NCBI GenBank assembly: GCA_016858145.1
Contig: JAEHOE010000163.1
Location: forward strand, 1 to 64,000
Length of the DNA: 64,000 nt
Source: Edaphochlamys debaryana
Lineage: Eukaryota > Chlorophyta > Chlorophyceae > Chlamydomonadales
Direction of reading: 5' to 3'
A program made the translations under genes and the position numbers. Shown one piece after another: positions 24,301 through 34,060 of the stretch (position 1 is its first letter; each line of letters starts with the position of its first letter). The notes below the pieces were generated by a model. The model was not told where the DNA came from and did not search any database. It worked only from the letters and a program-made list of their open reading frames with translations.

Positions 24301-27300
24301 GCGGAGAGGAGCCCGAATCCGGTCTCAGAAATAAAAACGGAGGTTTTAATGCGAAGTTATGGGAGGGCAAAGTTCTCGGTCGGTCGTCGGTCGGGGGGGG
24401 CCCGGTGGGTTTCGTCAAAGGGGCCGCTTGGATTTTGTTCCAGCGGCCCAGGGCACTTTCCGGCATCGAAAAGCATGCCCTGGGCGTGTAGCGGGCATGG
24501 CTTTATGTTGGCGAGCCATTCGACCCCTTCCAGCAGTGCCCGCGGGTCGGGACATGTCGGCATGGCGACCCTTCGACGCACACGTCGCTACCCCAGGCCG
24601 TCACCCCGGTGCTCCCGAAGTCCTCCGCCACCCGCAAACTTGCACCCCGCGCATTATATGTCCAGCACGGTCATAGCATCGCCCCTCAGTCCTGAGCTGA
24701 CGGTCAATGGACGGGTCGGAATCTATGGCATGGTCAATGGCTCCCGGCCAACTTGGGCAGCCGACCATATTGTGTGCGCCCAGCGATAGAGCACGCAGGA
24801 AGGAGCACATAGACACAGGTACGGCTTAAAACGGAGTATAGGAAGGCCTTGTACGACAGTGTTGTACACTGTACGGGTCGGTCGGTCGTCGGTCGGGGGG
24901 GGTCCAGGGGTTTTGGGGCATGGTGTCCGTGGGTTTCGTTCCTGCCCCCCCCCTGTGTACGTCACGATTTCAACCCGGCTTTTGAGGTTTGGGTCGAGCG
25001 GAGTTCAGCCCATCTTCTTGTGCACTTTTTGCTGTCGACCATAGCCAACTACCTCACCAACCATGTAACCGTCAACTGCCATACCGGTTCACCCCCCCCC
25101 CAGGTCAAGCGCTATGAGGGGGACGTGTCGGACCTTAGCCTCACCTTCTCAGCGGGTGGGGGGTGGGGGGGATGTGGACGGCACGGAAGGGGGCGGGGGG
25201 GGGCGTCGGAGAGGGTTCGGCTTGCCCTCCAGGGGGGGGGGGCGGGGGGGGGCAGGGCTCGAGCTCTGGCAAAGATGCTGGCCAGGCAGGCAGAGGCAGA
25301 GTGGGGATACGCGATGCGTATGCCCCTTGTCTTACCTGTTCTCTGCCCCCTGTCTCACCTGTTCCGGCCCCCCCCCCCGAACCCTCTGTCTCCCCAGAGA
25401 CCGACTACTTCGGCTGCCCCGTGCACCACGAGCTGCTGCCGGGGCGGGGGGACGAGCCAGTCACGTGAGGGGGGGGGGGGGGGTAGGTGAAGTGGGCGGG
25501 CTTTGTGTGCTGAACGCCGGGGCTAGGGTAACCGATTTGCATAGCGCTGCGCACTGGCTTGAACATCAAACTGGGACGTCGGTCACACGCACACGCTACA
25601 CTGCTATCCGCGCTGTCTGCGCATGGCCACGCACCCAAACCCCCACCCAACCCCTCCCCGGCAATCCCACTAACCATTCGACGCTCTCCCGCTTATCAGC
25701 TTCAAACACCCCCCCTCCCCCCCTCCCCCCCCCCAGCAATGACTCCCGCCTGCTCTACGTGCACCTGCTGGCCGACTGGCACCTCAACGGCAAGCTGGGG
25801 GCACCCGCGGCGGCCTTCGCTCGGGGGCTCTTCGCGCTCATACCCCAGGTCAGCGGGCGGGGGGGGGGGGGGGGGTGGAGGGGGGGGAGGCGGGGTTGCA
25901 GGGGGTGATCTTTGACGAGTTGGAGTTTGGAGGGTTCCAGGGGGAGCAGGAGCTGCCGGGCTGACTGTGAAGGCGGGCGGGTTTTAGGCCTATGTGGGAG
26001 GAGGTACGGCACTGGGGAAGGGAGCGCGGAGTTTCGGGCCTGCCCCACTCCCTCCTAGCCCGCACTCACCCCCACCCCCCACCCGCTTCGCACACACCCC
26101 GAACCCACCCCACCCCACCCTTCCAGGCCTCTCTGCGGCTGTTCAACCCCCGCGAGTTCAACCAGCTCCTGTCGGGAGCAGGTGGGGGGGGGGGCTGGCG
26201 GGGGGCTGGGGGGGGGGACGGGGAGAGGGCACAGGGGGTTGCAGTGCGAGGCGGGGGGAGCCAGGGAGGAAGGGTTGGGCCTTCCACTCCCACTGAAGCC
26301 CTCGCTCTGTGCCCCTTACCTTTTCCCTCTCCTTCCCCCCTTGTCTCTGTCCGCTCTCCCATCTCCCCACCCCCACGGCGCAGCCGCCGACGGCGGCGGG
26401 CTGGGTGCGCTGGACGTGACCGACATGCGGCGGCACTGCAGATACAGGTACGGCGTGCTGCCGTACGGCACGTGTACGACACGTCGTGCGCCCTGCATGC
26501 CAGCACTGGGCGTCAGGCCCGCAACTCGAACTCGAGCGCTCGACCATGTGTCCCTGCCCATGCACGGCCGCGCGCCCCAGGGTCAGGCGCGCCCAAGGCC
26601 GCCATCCCACCGCCCGCTCCCCCCATGCCCCGCTCCCCCCCTCCGTAGTTTGGCACCTTAACTCGACTATCGGTTCATCCCGCATCGCCAGTTCTGCTTA
26701 CCAAAAATGGCCCCTCCCTCTCCTCTCCCTGTACCCACCCCCCCACCCCAGTGGCGGCTACAAGCACGACTCGTCCACCGTGAAGCTGTTCTGGCGGGTG
26801 CTGGCGGAGCTGACGCCGCAGCAGCAGGTGGTACGGGGGTGAATGAGGGTAAAGGGGGTGAAGTGAGCGAGGGGCAGGGTTGGTGGGGGTGCCTGACAGG
26901 GATCGGGGCGGGTCAGGGCGGAGGCCTTTGCTGCTGACCCGCCGTCCCCCCCACAACCCCACAACCCCTTCCCCCCGTAGGCCGCGCTCCTCCGCTTCGT
27001 GACCTCCTGCTCGCGGCCCCCCCTGGGCGGGTTCCGCTACCTGCAGCCGCCCCTCACCGTGCACAAGGTGGGGGGGGGGGGGGCGGGAGAGGCGAGGGCT
27101 GGGGTTGGGGGTTAGCGGCTCCCTTGGGGGCGGGGGCGGGTGTATGGAGGGGGACGGCAGGGGCCGGAACAAGCCTTGCCCTCTCTTTCACCCCACCCCG
27201 TTTCTCCCACCCGCGCCCCCTTCCCTTCAGGTGGACTGCGATGCGGGCATCTTTGCGGTCCTAGGGGGGAGGGACGTGGACCGCCTGCCCTCGGCCAGCA

Positions 27301-27823
27301 CCTGGTGGGGAGGGGGGAGGGGGGAGGGTGGCTGGGTTTTGGAGGGGGCCAAGGGAGTTTTGGAGGGGGCGACTGGCCGCCACCCGCCCCGTCCCGACTC
27401 CGGTCAACGCGGCTCCTATCCCGTCTTTCCAGTTCCCGTAGCCCTCACGTTAAACTGAGGACCCACCCCAACCCCTCAATAGGGGGCGGCAAACTTAGGA
27501 ATGCGCTGAGGACTGCTGCCACCCGCCCCGTTGCAAGTCAAGGGTGTTGTTGTTACACGGACAAGGGCATCAGCCTTAAACTCCCGTACGGGCCGTGGGC
27601 CAAAGGGACGTGTGTCCAGTGAAGCAGGAATAATTCCCCTCCTGCTCCCCACCCCCTTTCCCCACCCTTTCCCCACCCCCCACCCCGCCTCCCCACCCCC
27701 ACCCCCCCTCCCCCCCACCCCAGCTACAACATGCTCAAGCTCCCCAACTACCGCCGCGCCTCCACGCTCAAGGCCAAGCTTCTGTACGCCGTCACCTCGG
27801 GCGCGGGCTTCGAGCTGTCGTAG
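15305..27823 (+). CDS. HECT-type E3 ubiquitin ligase, UBE3C/UPL7 group
   Basis: E3 ligase that accepts ubiquitin on a C-terminal Cys and passes it to substrates. All 32 exons join in phase to 1224 residues, close to UBE3C (1083) and plant UPL7. Exons: 15305-15345, 15727-15935, 16408-16661, 17086-17305, 17540-17994, 18357-18446, 18669-18844, 19106-19199, 19373-19437, 19656-19693, 19925-20120, 20459-20591, 20893-21082, 21261-21355, 21527-21655, 21910-21972, 22167-22277, 22494-22577, 22880-22908, 23083-23144, 23305-23412, 23860-23939, 24139-24204, 25104-25155, 25398-25464, 25737-25848, 26127-26181, 26384-26447, 26752-26827, 26981-27067, 27231-27304, 27724-27823. An N-terminal [10 protein letters not shown] and an IQ motif ([13 protein letters not shown], residues 41-53) are typical of UBE3C. 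The HECT domain starts near [10 protein letters not shown]. The catalytic site is LPSASTCYNMLKLP with Cys1192, 32 residues from the end. A Gln tract and Ala/Gly-rich inserts occur near residue 280. Two introns have GC donors (19200, 21356). The start is less certain because the first coding exon is only 41 bp. Confidence 0.92.
18119..18156 (+). repeat. intronic copy of the upstream exon end and donor
   Basis: 38 bp matching 17964-18001 with three mismatches. It reproduces the last codons of ligase exon 5 (VPPDMQ) together with a GTGGGG donor, 118 bp into the following intron. Confidence 0.85.
18474..18510 (+). repeat. (GATCTT)n hexanucleotide microsatellite
   Basis: Six tandem GATCTT units in an intron of the HECT-ligase gene, the last degenerate (GATTTT). 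It is AT-richer than everything around it. Confidence 0.95.
20121..20330 (+). repeat. 27-bp minisatellite starting exactly at a splice donor
   Basis: About 7.7 copies of a 27-bp unit (GTGCGTGCGGCGCGTGCTGC plus GTGGGCG, with variants) run from the first base of the intron after ligase exon 11 (exon end 20120). Each unit carries a donor-like GTGCGT. The unit is nine codons long, so the exon frame stays open through the array. Confidence 0.92.
21858..21884 (+). repeat. shared intron 3'-end module, type B (ligase intron 15)
   Basis: Words TGACGCTCTCCCGCT and CAGCTTCAAAC lie about 25 nt before the acceptor at 21909. Near-identical modules precede acceptors at 25736 and 33751. Confidence 0.75.
22038..22072 (+). 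repeat. intronic copy of exon end, donor and intron start
   Basis: 35 bp identical to 21961-21995 except one base. The original spans the last four codons of ligase exon 16 (VSPQ), its GTGGGC donor and the first 23 bp of the intron. Confidence 0.88.
23515..23558 (+). repeat. intronic copy of exon end and donor
   Basis: About 42 bp matching 23379-23420 almost perfectly: the codons [12 protein letters not shown] at the end of ligase exon 21 plus the G-run donor. The copy carries a fully usable donor 138 bp downstream of the real one. Confidence 0.9.
23741..23766 (+). repeat. intronic copy of acceptor and exon start
   Basis: 26 bp matching the acceptor and first codons (GLMFGKA) of ligase exon 22, whose real start is 23860. 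The preceding CCCCCGACTCC stretch is also duplicated, so this is a tandem duplication of about 110-120 bp. Together with 23515-23558, the same intron has decoys at both ends. Confidence 0.88.
24246..24955. mobile_element. candidate non-autonomous hAT-like DNA transposon in ligase intron 23
   Basis: A 710-bp insert in the 899-bp intron 24205-25103. Ends are CAGGGGGGGGCAG on the left and its inverse with one more G on the right. An 11-bp word GACACCATGCC lies 27 bp inside the left end, and its inverse lies 28 bp inside the right end. The flanking 7 bp TGTACGT is repeated on both sides (24239-24245 and 24956-24962). Inside are two direct copies of TCGGTCGGTCGTCGGTCGGG at 24376 and 24878. No transposase-like frame is visible. 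hAT elements typically have CAGGG-like ends and 8-bp target duplications; this one shows 7, or 8 with a one-base slip. Confidence 0.68.
25680..25708 (+). repeat. shared intron 3'-end module, type B (ligase intron 25)
   Basis: GACGCTCTCCCGCTTATCAG followed by CTTCAAACA and a C tract, directly before the acceptor at 25736. Same module as 33691-33719 in another gene. Confidence 0.78.
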
Positions 27824-28652
27824 GGGAGGGGGGGCAGGGAAGAAGAGGGGGGCTGGAGAGGAGGGGAGGCAGAGAGTGAGGGTGGGTCGAAGGAGGGAGG
27901 CGAAGCGGATGGGAGGGGATAAGGACGGCATGATGGGAGACGACGAGGGGATGCACAGGGGTGGGTGCGAAGGGAGAGAGGGGGGCAGCAGGTAGCAGGA
28001 GGCGCACGTCAAGCAGAAGCAGTGTGGGGTCAGGTGGGCAGGCGGCAATGCGTTGGAAATGTGGATGGTCATAACGTGAAGATGGCAAGGACGCTACGAG
28101 CCCCGTTCGCTAGCCAGGGTTCCCCAAGTAGTGATAAGGGTCCAGGAAGCCAGGGCTATGAGCCTGTAAAAGGAAACGGTGTACTAAGCAGTCCTCGGTG
28201 TTTACAATTAAGGACCCCGGGGCGCACTAAGCAGGAGTGGCTTCATGACGCCCCCGGTTTCGGGGGGAGGTTCTGCGTCCTGGGAGGAACGCATGCACAG
28301 ATGCGGGCAGGGGCGTCATCAGGATCAGGCATTCAGGCGTGATCACGCCCCTGATGTGGTCGGGGATGCAGGGGTGAAGCACGGAGGGCAGAGGCAGCAG
28401 CAGGGCCCTGGATTGCCTGAACTTCACGAATGTCGGCGCTCGGTGGGGGCAGAAAGCAGCCCCGTGGAAAGCAATTTGGCAGGCCTGGCAGGACACGGCC
28501 CCCGCAACACCCCCCGCCGCCCGCCTCGCCCGCATACACGAAACCCGAGAGCCCGGCATCAGACATACACAGCTGCATACCCGACTCGTCCAATACCAAC
28601 CCAACCTGTTGTCGCCTTGACCGTCGTCGATTGACCGTGTGTGCAAGCGGCC
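27824..28652. other. gap between HECT ligase and Tcd genes
   Basis: No gene seen. It holds the 3' UTR of the ligase, probably ending after the TGTAA word at 28165-28169 (about 345 nt past the stop), and then the promoter and 5' UTR of the next gene. A 14-bp palindrome GGCGTGATCACGCC is present near 28336. Confidence 0.5.
28165..28169 (+). terminator. putative poly(A) signal TGTAA of the HECT-ligase gene
   Basis: TGTAA is the usual polyadenylation signal of volvocine algae. This is the first TGTAA I find downstream of the stop at 27823. Position only; no cleavage site is visible. Confidence 0.5.
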
Positions 28653-31543
28653 ATGAGCGAAAACTGGGGAAAGCCCCTGTTATATGCATCCATAGGAGCC
28701 CTAGCTGGCGCAGGCGTAGCTTATGCCGCGCTGACGTTGGGACGGCCTCAGGGCGCCGCCCCATGCGCATCGCCGACTGCGCAGCTGGTCGCGCGCAGCG
28801 CACCCGCCAGCTCAGAAGCCACGCTAGAGCACTTTATGCAGGATGAGGTGCTGTGCGAGCAGCTTACACGAAACGTGCAATTCTTCGGGGAGGATGGCCA
28901 GCTCGCGATTGCCAAGGCGTTCGTGGTGGTCGTCGGTCTCGGGGTGAGGGGGCGGGCGGGTTCGAGGGGGGAAGCGGGGGGGGATTAGGTCCACCTGGCA
29001 CGGGGTCGGGGGTGGTTGGGGTTGGCAGTAGTCGAGGGTCAGGCCTGGCCAGTGGCAAAGGCGATGGGGTTGAGGGTCGGCAGTGGTTGGGGATGGCGTG
29101 GTCACAGGGCGCAGTGCACCAATAAGACAAGAGCCAGAGAGCCAGAGGCAAACCCGGGGCTCATTGGATGCCAGGGTGGGGGCGGCGGCGTGCCAAGTAG
29201 GCCTGGGCTACCTGCGTGCGAGGGGGGGCATGAGGGCGTGGGGGCCACTGTTTACGGGGCTCGTTTGGAGGCTGGAGGGTATTGCACTTCGGGAAGTGGA
29301 AGAGCCTGGTTGGCAGGGCTTCTCATGCGCTGCCCGGCGGATGCGTCGTACGTGGGGAACTGGATGGGGGTTGATCTCCGGGGCCCTCAGTTTGGAGGCG
29401 AGGCGCCAGCTATTCCCTGGGTGGGGATTGGGGGGTGCGTCGCGCCCTCAGTCACCTCCCGCACTGCCCTTGCAACCCCCGCCTTCCTTCCTCGGCTTCA
29501 AACCCCCCCCTCCCAATCCCTCCCCCCTCCCCCCTCTCCCCCCCAGGGCGTGGGTAGCCACGCCGCGCACCTGCTCCTGCGCTCGGGCGTGGGGCGGCTG
29601 CGGCTGATCGACTTCGACCAGGTGCGGCGGCTGGCGGTTGGCAGCTAGCCATTAGCGGTTGGCGGCTGGTCACGTCTCGCCGATTCCGGTGTCTTGCGCA
29701 GAATGTGACGGGGGTGGGGACGGGAAGCCCCGGGAGGTTCCACAGCCCCCCTTAGGCCCCCAATGCGCTCCAGTTGAACGGCTGGCTGCGTTGTGGTGCC
29801 GCTGGGGTCCGCTGCGGCCTCCTCCCAGCCCCACCGTGCTCTCCCACATCCATACGCCCTGCCCCCCCCCCTGTCCTCCTCCCCCTCAGGTCACGCTCTC
29901 CTCCCTCAACCGCCACGCCGTGGCCACCCGTGCTGACGTGGGCACCCCCAAGGCCACGGCCCTGGAGCGGCACTTCCGGGACATCATGCCCGAGGTGGTG
30001 GTGGTGGGGGGGGGGAGGAGGGGGAAAGAGAGAAGGGAAGAGCGGAACCGAGGGAGTAATGCGAGGGATTGGTGAGAGAATGCGGATGTGATGCTGCAGG
30101 GGATGAGGCAGAAAGCCCTGATTAGCCTCGCGTCACCTCAAGTGAACCTGCCCTCCCTCCTGTGTACCGCCCCCCCCCCCTCAGGCCAACCTGGAGGCGG
30201 TTGTGGAGATGTACACCGCTGACCGGGAGGAGGCGCTGCTGGGGGGGCCGCTGCGGCCGGACTTTGTGATCGACGCAATCGACAACATAGACACCAAGGT
30301 GGGGGGTTAGGGGCGGGGGAATGGGGGGGGGGAATTGGGCGGGCTTCCTGGCTGGTGGCAGAGGGGTGCCGACCCAGCTCGGCCCTCCTCCTCCGGGGTG
30401 GGGGCTGGGGCGGGGGCGGTGGTCGGGGCGTGGTGTCCCCCATCCCTTCTTGCTGCTCTACTCGACCTCCGCTTCGCCCTCGTTCCCTTCCCCACCGCCC
30501 CAACCGGCCCAGCCCAGCCGTCCCCGCCTTCCCTCCCCCCAACCTCTCCCCCCCCCCCAACCTCCTCCCCAATCTCCCCCCCAACCTCCAAACCTCCAAC
30601 CCCCCCAACCTCCAAACCTCCAACCCCCCCAACCCCCCCAACCCCCCAGGTGGCGCTGGTTGCCGCCTGCCACCGCCGCGGCCTGCCCTGCCTCTCGGTG
30701 GCGGGGGCGGGCGCCAAGGCCGACCCCACGCGGCTCAAGTTCGTGGACGTGAGCGAGTCCAGCATCGACCCCCTGGCGAGGGCGCTGAGGCTCAAGTGAG
30801 GGAAGGGGGGGGGGGGGGAGGAAGAAGGGACGGAGGGGGAGGGCAGGGGTAGAGGTCCAGCGGAGACGCCCTGGCGCGGGCGCTCAGCCACTACTACCGG
30901 GGGTTGCATGGGGTTCGGGGGAAGGCGCGGAGGCCAAGACCTCACCCCCGTGACTTCTACCTCCCCCCCCCCCTTGCCCTTCCGCACCCGCTCTTACCCC
31001 CCCGTCCCTCCCCGTCCCCCCCCCGTCCTCGGCGTCGGCGCGATCCCGCTCAGCAACAAACACCCCCTCATTACCCCCTCCCCCCCCTTCTCTCCCACCC
31101 AAGGCTCCGCAAGGACCACGGCATCCCCGGGGGCGTGCCCGTGCTGCTGTCCACCGAGAAGCCCCGCTGCAAGCTGGTGGCGCTGGCGGACATGGAGGCG
31201 GGCAACCCACTGGACTACCAGGTGGGGTTGAGGGGGGGGGGGGTCATCGCCCGCCTAGGGTGCCTCCCTGAGCCCTGTCCCCTGCCCGCTCCCGCGCCTT
31301 ACCGTCTCTTATCCCCCTGTGTCTGTTCCCACCCACCCGCCGACCCCCCACCCACCCACCCACCCGCCCAGATCGTGCCCAACTTCCGCGTCCGCACCAT
31401 CCCCGTGCTGGGCACCACCCCCGCCATCTTCGGAATGGCGGCGGCGGGCTACGTGCTGTGCGCGCTGGCGGGGCCGCAGGTGGGGGGGTGGGGGGGTGGG
31501 GGGGTGGGGGGGTGGGGGGGGGGGGGGGGGGGGGGTGGGGGGT

Positions 31544-31607
<64 letters not shown>

Positions 31608-33850
31608 GGGGGGGGGGTGGGTGGGTGGGGGGGGGGGAGGGCGCATGGCCTCGGGGCATGGCCCGGGGAACAGAGGTGCTGCCGAGTTGCCTTCGGGCGC
31701 CACCGCAAAGAGCCAGGGGGAGCGGCAGGGAGTAGAGGGAGAGACTGAGATGAGCCCAGCGGACTGGCCAAGAGTGAACAGGACAGGACAGCACGGGACA
31801 GCCGGCCTCGTTTTGGCTTGGGCCGCTGAGAATGCTCGGTTTGGCGACTTCCTGTTGGGACCACGTGCGCCCCAGTGCCCCCAGAACGCCCCGGCTCACT
31901 CCCTACTCACGCCCGCCTGCCCTTTCCCCCACCCCCCGCAACTCGCCCCCTCGCCCCTCAGCACGTGATCCACGGCGAGCCCATCATCCGCCTCACTGCC
32001 GTACAGTACGAGCGGGCCCTGGAGCGGCTGCGGGACCGGGAGCGGACCCGGTAGGGCTAGGGGGGGGGGCATTGAAGGGGGACTGTCCGGGGAGGGGGGG
32101 CAGTGTGACCTCTGGAAACCCGGCGGCTCGGTCCAGGTCCCTCCTTCGGGGCTGTGCTCAAACCAAGCCAGCTCCTACCCCGATCCACCCTCAACCCCCC
32201 CACCGGGCGCTCCCCCCCCCCCCGTCCCTCCTCCCCCCTTCTCCCTGTCAGGTTCGGCAGCGACGAGGGGGTGGGTGTGGACCTGGATGACGTCACCTAC
32301 CTGCTGCGGGAGGCGTGGCGGGGCTTCGGCGCCCGGGACGACCCCGTGGTGGCGCCCGGGGGGGACAAGGGGCTCATGCGGGCAACAGCGCACCTCACCT
32401 TCACACGGTGGGGCGGCGGCAGGGCGGCGCGGTATGGCTCTAGCTCTATCACCCCCTCGCCCCCCCTTGTTTCACCTGCCCTCGTCCTCACGTCCTCCGC
32501 CTGAGGGCTGCGGGAGATGGGGGGATAGGGGAGGTTAGGGGGCCGGCGGCTTCTGGCTGAGCTCTAGCAGGGGGAGAGGGAGCTCGCCCTCCCTGCTCCC
32601 ATTGGCTTACCAGCCCACTCCCCCCCCCCCTCCACGCTGTCAGGCTTCGTTTCCCTGGCGTAGGCTGCATATCCCGCTCAGTTCCAAACACCACCTCACC
32701 CCCCTTGAGTTGCCAGCCCACTCCTCCCCCCCCCCCCCCAGGTGGGATGCCACCCGCCCCGCCACCGCCGACAACCTGGTGCTCCTCTCCACGGCACAGG
32801 CGGACCAACACGACGAGCTGACCACAGAGAAGGTGGGGGTGGGTGGGGGGAGCCACAGCTTCCAGGCAGCTTCCTTGCCCCGGGCCAACTTCCTACCGCC
32901 CGTGTTGCTGCTCGGTTATGCAAGCCCGCGCGGAAGTTGCATACAATACCAAACCCCTAGTAATGCGCAGCGATCGGCGCGACAGGCCAGCGCCGAACCG
33001 CTCCAGACTTCAAGTCTCGGAGATGGTAGCCGCCAACCACAGCTGCGGGGCGCGGTAACCGCCCGATGTGCGCCCGTAGGATAGCGCGTACCCACCCCAA
33101 CACCGAGAGAAAGTCCCGCCCCAATACTGCGGCGCCGGAGAGCCCATCGAGCCCAGGCGCGGCCCGGAGCCCCTCGGTGCCCTGGGGACGCAGGGGCAGA
33201 AAGCGCACCATGTTCGGAAGTGTGCCCGTGCATTGCGCGAACAGCAGACCAGCTGCGGGCTGATTCCCCCCAATCGCACACAGGGCCCATTTGCGAGACG
33301 CGTACGGCAGTCTGGGGCGCGAGATGGCTCAAAGCTGCGCTTCTGCCGTCGCTCGCTAGCACTTGCCACCACCGCTCGTGCCCTCACACAGCTCGCTGCC
33401 TTCACGGCACCCCTGCTCTCTTACCGCTCAAGTCTGGACACCGCTTCGCCAGTTTGGCAGTGTCGCTTTAGCCCTCAGGCCATTACTGAACCCCCCACCC
33501 CCCACCCCGCAACCCCCCGTCCCCACCCCTCTAACCCGGAGCTTCGCTCATGACCTCCGTGCGCATCGGGCTCGCTGGCTCCCGCTCGCTCTCTCTCCCT
33601 TGGCTCTCCAATCCGGCCGGACACCACCACCCCGTCTGGCGTCGGCGCTATCCCGCTCAGTAACAAACATCCCCCCCCCCCACCCGTAAAGACGCTCTCC
33701 CGCTTCTCAGCTTCAAACACCCCCCACCCTGCCCCACCCCCCCGACCCCAGGGTGCGGCCGCCATCGAGGCCCTGCGCGCCTCGGAGCCGGCTCTGGTGG
33801 CGCGGGTGGAGGCAGTGCTGGACCGCGTCAGGCGGGAGCTCTTCTACTGA
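28653..33850 (+). CDS. tRNA threonylcarbamoyladenosine dehydratase (TcdA/Tcd1 family, E1-like)
   Basis: ATP-dependent enzyme that adenylates and dehydrates t6A37 of ANN-decoding tRNAs to the cyclic form. Ten coding exons join to 463 residues (yeast Tcd1/Tcd2 about 430-450): 28653-28943, 29547-29621, 29890-29994, 30185-30298, 30650-30795 with 31104-31221, 31372-31479, 31962-32050 with 32252-32407, 32742-32832, 33752-33850 (eleven genomic blocks in all). A transmembrane segment at about residues 11-31 (LLYASIGALAGAGVAYAALT) matches the membrane anchor of the yeast mitochondrial outer-membrane enzymes. The Rossmann ATP site is VVVVGLGGVGSHAAH (residues 91-105). Further family motifs are LIDFDQVTLSSLNRHAV (N129, R130), DVGTPK, DFVIDAIDNIDTK and the loop PNFRVRTIPVLGTTPAIFG. 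MoeB/ThiF zinc Cys pairs are not evident, as expected for the Tcd branch. Subcellular site is inferred from the anchor only. Confidence 0.92.
31027..31062 (+). repeat. shared intron 3'-end module, type A (Tcd gene)
   Basis: GGCGTCGGCGCGATCCCGCT then CAGCAACAAACACC, upstream of the acceptor at 31103. The same sequence with one or two changes precedes the acceptor at 51639 in the GTPase gene and lies in another intron of this gene. Confidence 0.8.
31480..31638 (+). repeat. extreme poly-G tract at an intron 5' end
   Basis: The intron after Tcd exon 7 starts GTGGGGGG and continues for about 155 bases that are almost all G with scattered T, including a run of roughly 60-70 uninterrupted G. Length in the source genome is uncertain because such tracts sequence poorly. 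Confidence 0.9.
32651..32690 (+). repeat. diverged intron 3'-end module, type A (Tcd gene)
   Basis: TTCCCTGGCGTAGGCTGCAT followed by ATCCCGCTCAG and TCCAAACACC, about 50 bp before the acceptor at 32741. It is a looser match to the type A modules. Confidence 0.6.
32976..33458. repeat. 483-bp dispersed repeat, copy A, in a Tcd intron
   Basis: Colinear, gap-free match to 35631-36113 with 11 differences by my count (about 97.7 percent identity). It lies in intron 32833-33751, which it makes the longest of the gene. The ends GGCCAGCGCCGAACCGCTCC and, inverted, GCCAAACTGGCGAAGCGG are only weakly similar. I see no target-site duplication. Minus-strand frames of 131 and about 150 residues are open in both copies but match nothing I recognise. 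Confidence 0.9.
33636..33670 (+). repeat. shared intron module, type A (last Tcd intron)
   Basis: TGGCGTCGGCGCTATCCCGC then TCAGTAACAAACA and a C run. It stands just upstream of a type B module (33691-33719) in the same intron, as if two intron 3' ends were stacked. Confidence 0.78.
33691..33719 (+). repeat. shared intron 3'-end module, type B (last Tcd intron)
   Basis: GACGCTCTCCCGCTTCTCAG then CTTCAAACA and a C tract before the acceptor at 33751. Almost identical to 25680-25708 in the HECT-ligase gene. Confidence 0.8.
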
Positions 33851-34060
33851 GTGGACTGCGCTCCTCTGGTTCGGTGGTGCGGCGGTTTGATTTCATTGCG
33901 GAGTGGAGGCGGAGCTCTTCTCCTGTTGGGACTGCGCTCGTCTGATAGCGCAAGGCGGGAGCTCTTCTACCGATGAGAGCCGTGGGAGGCCGAGGGGGGC
34001 GGGAGCTGTTCGACTGAGCGGACTGCGCTCCTCTGGTTCGTCTGGTGGCACACGGCGGGC
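33829..34060 (+). repeat. imperfect tandem repeat seeded by the end of the Tcd coding sequence
   Basis: About four degraded copies of GGCGGGAGCTCTTCTACTGA and the following GGACTGCGCTCCTCTG word, starting at 33829, 33910, 33955 and 33999. The first copy encodes the last residues RRELFY and the stop; the rest lie in the 3' UTR. Confidence 0.82.

Noticed and set aside
31458..31864. Poly-Gly and poly-Pro open frames around the G tract
   Set aside because: Homopolymer artefact inside a Tcd intron.
33010..33405. 131-residue minus-strand frame, also present at 35665-36060
   Set aside because: Both frames survive because the two copies are recent and nearly identical; the sequence matches no family I know, so I did not call a gene. 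A faint retropepsin-like word is noted only as a hint.
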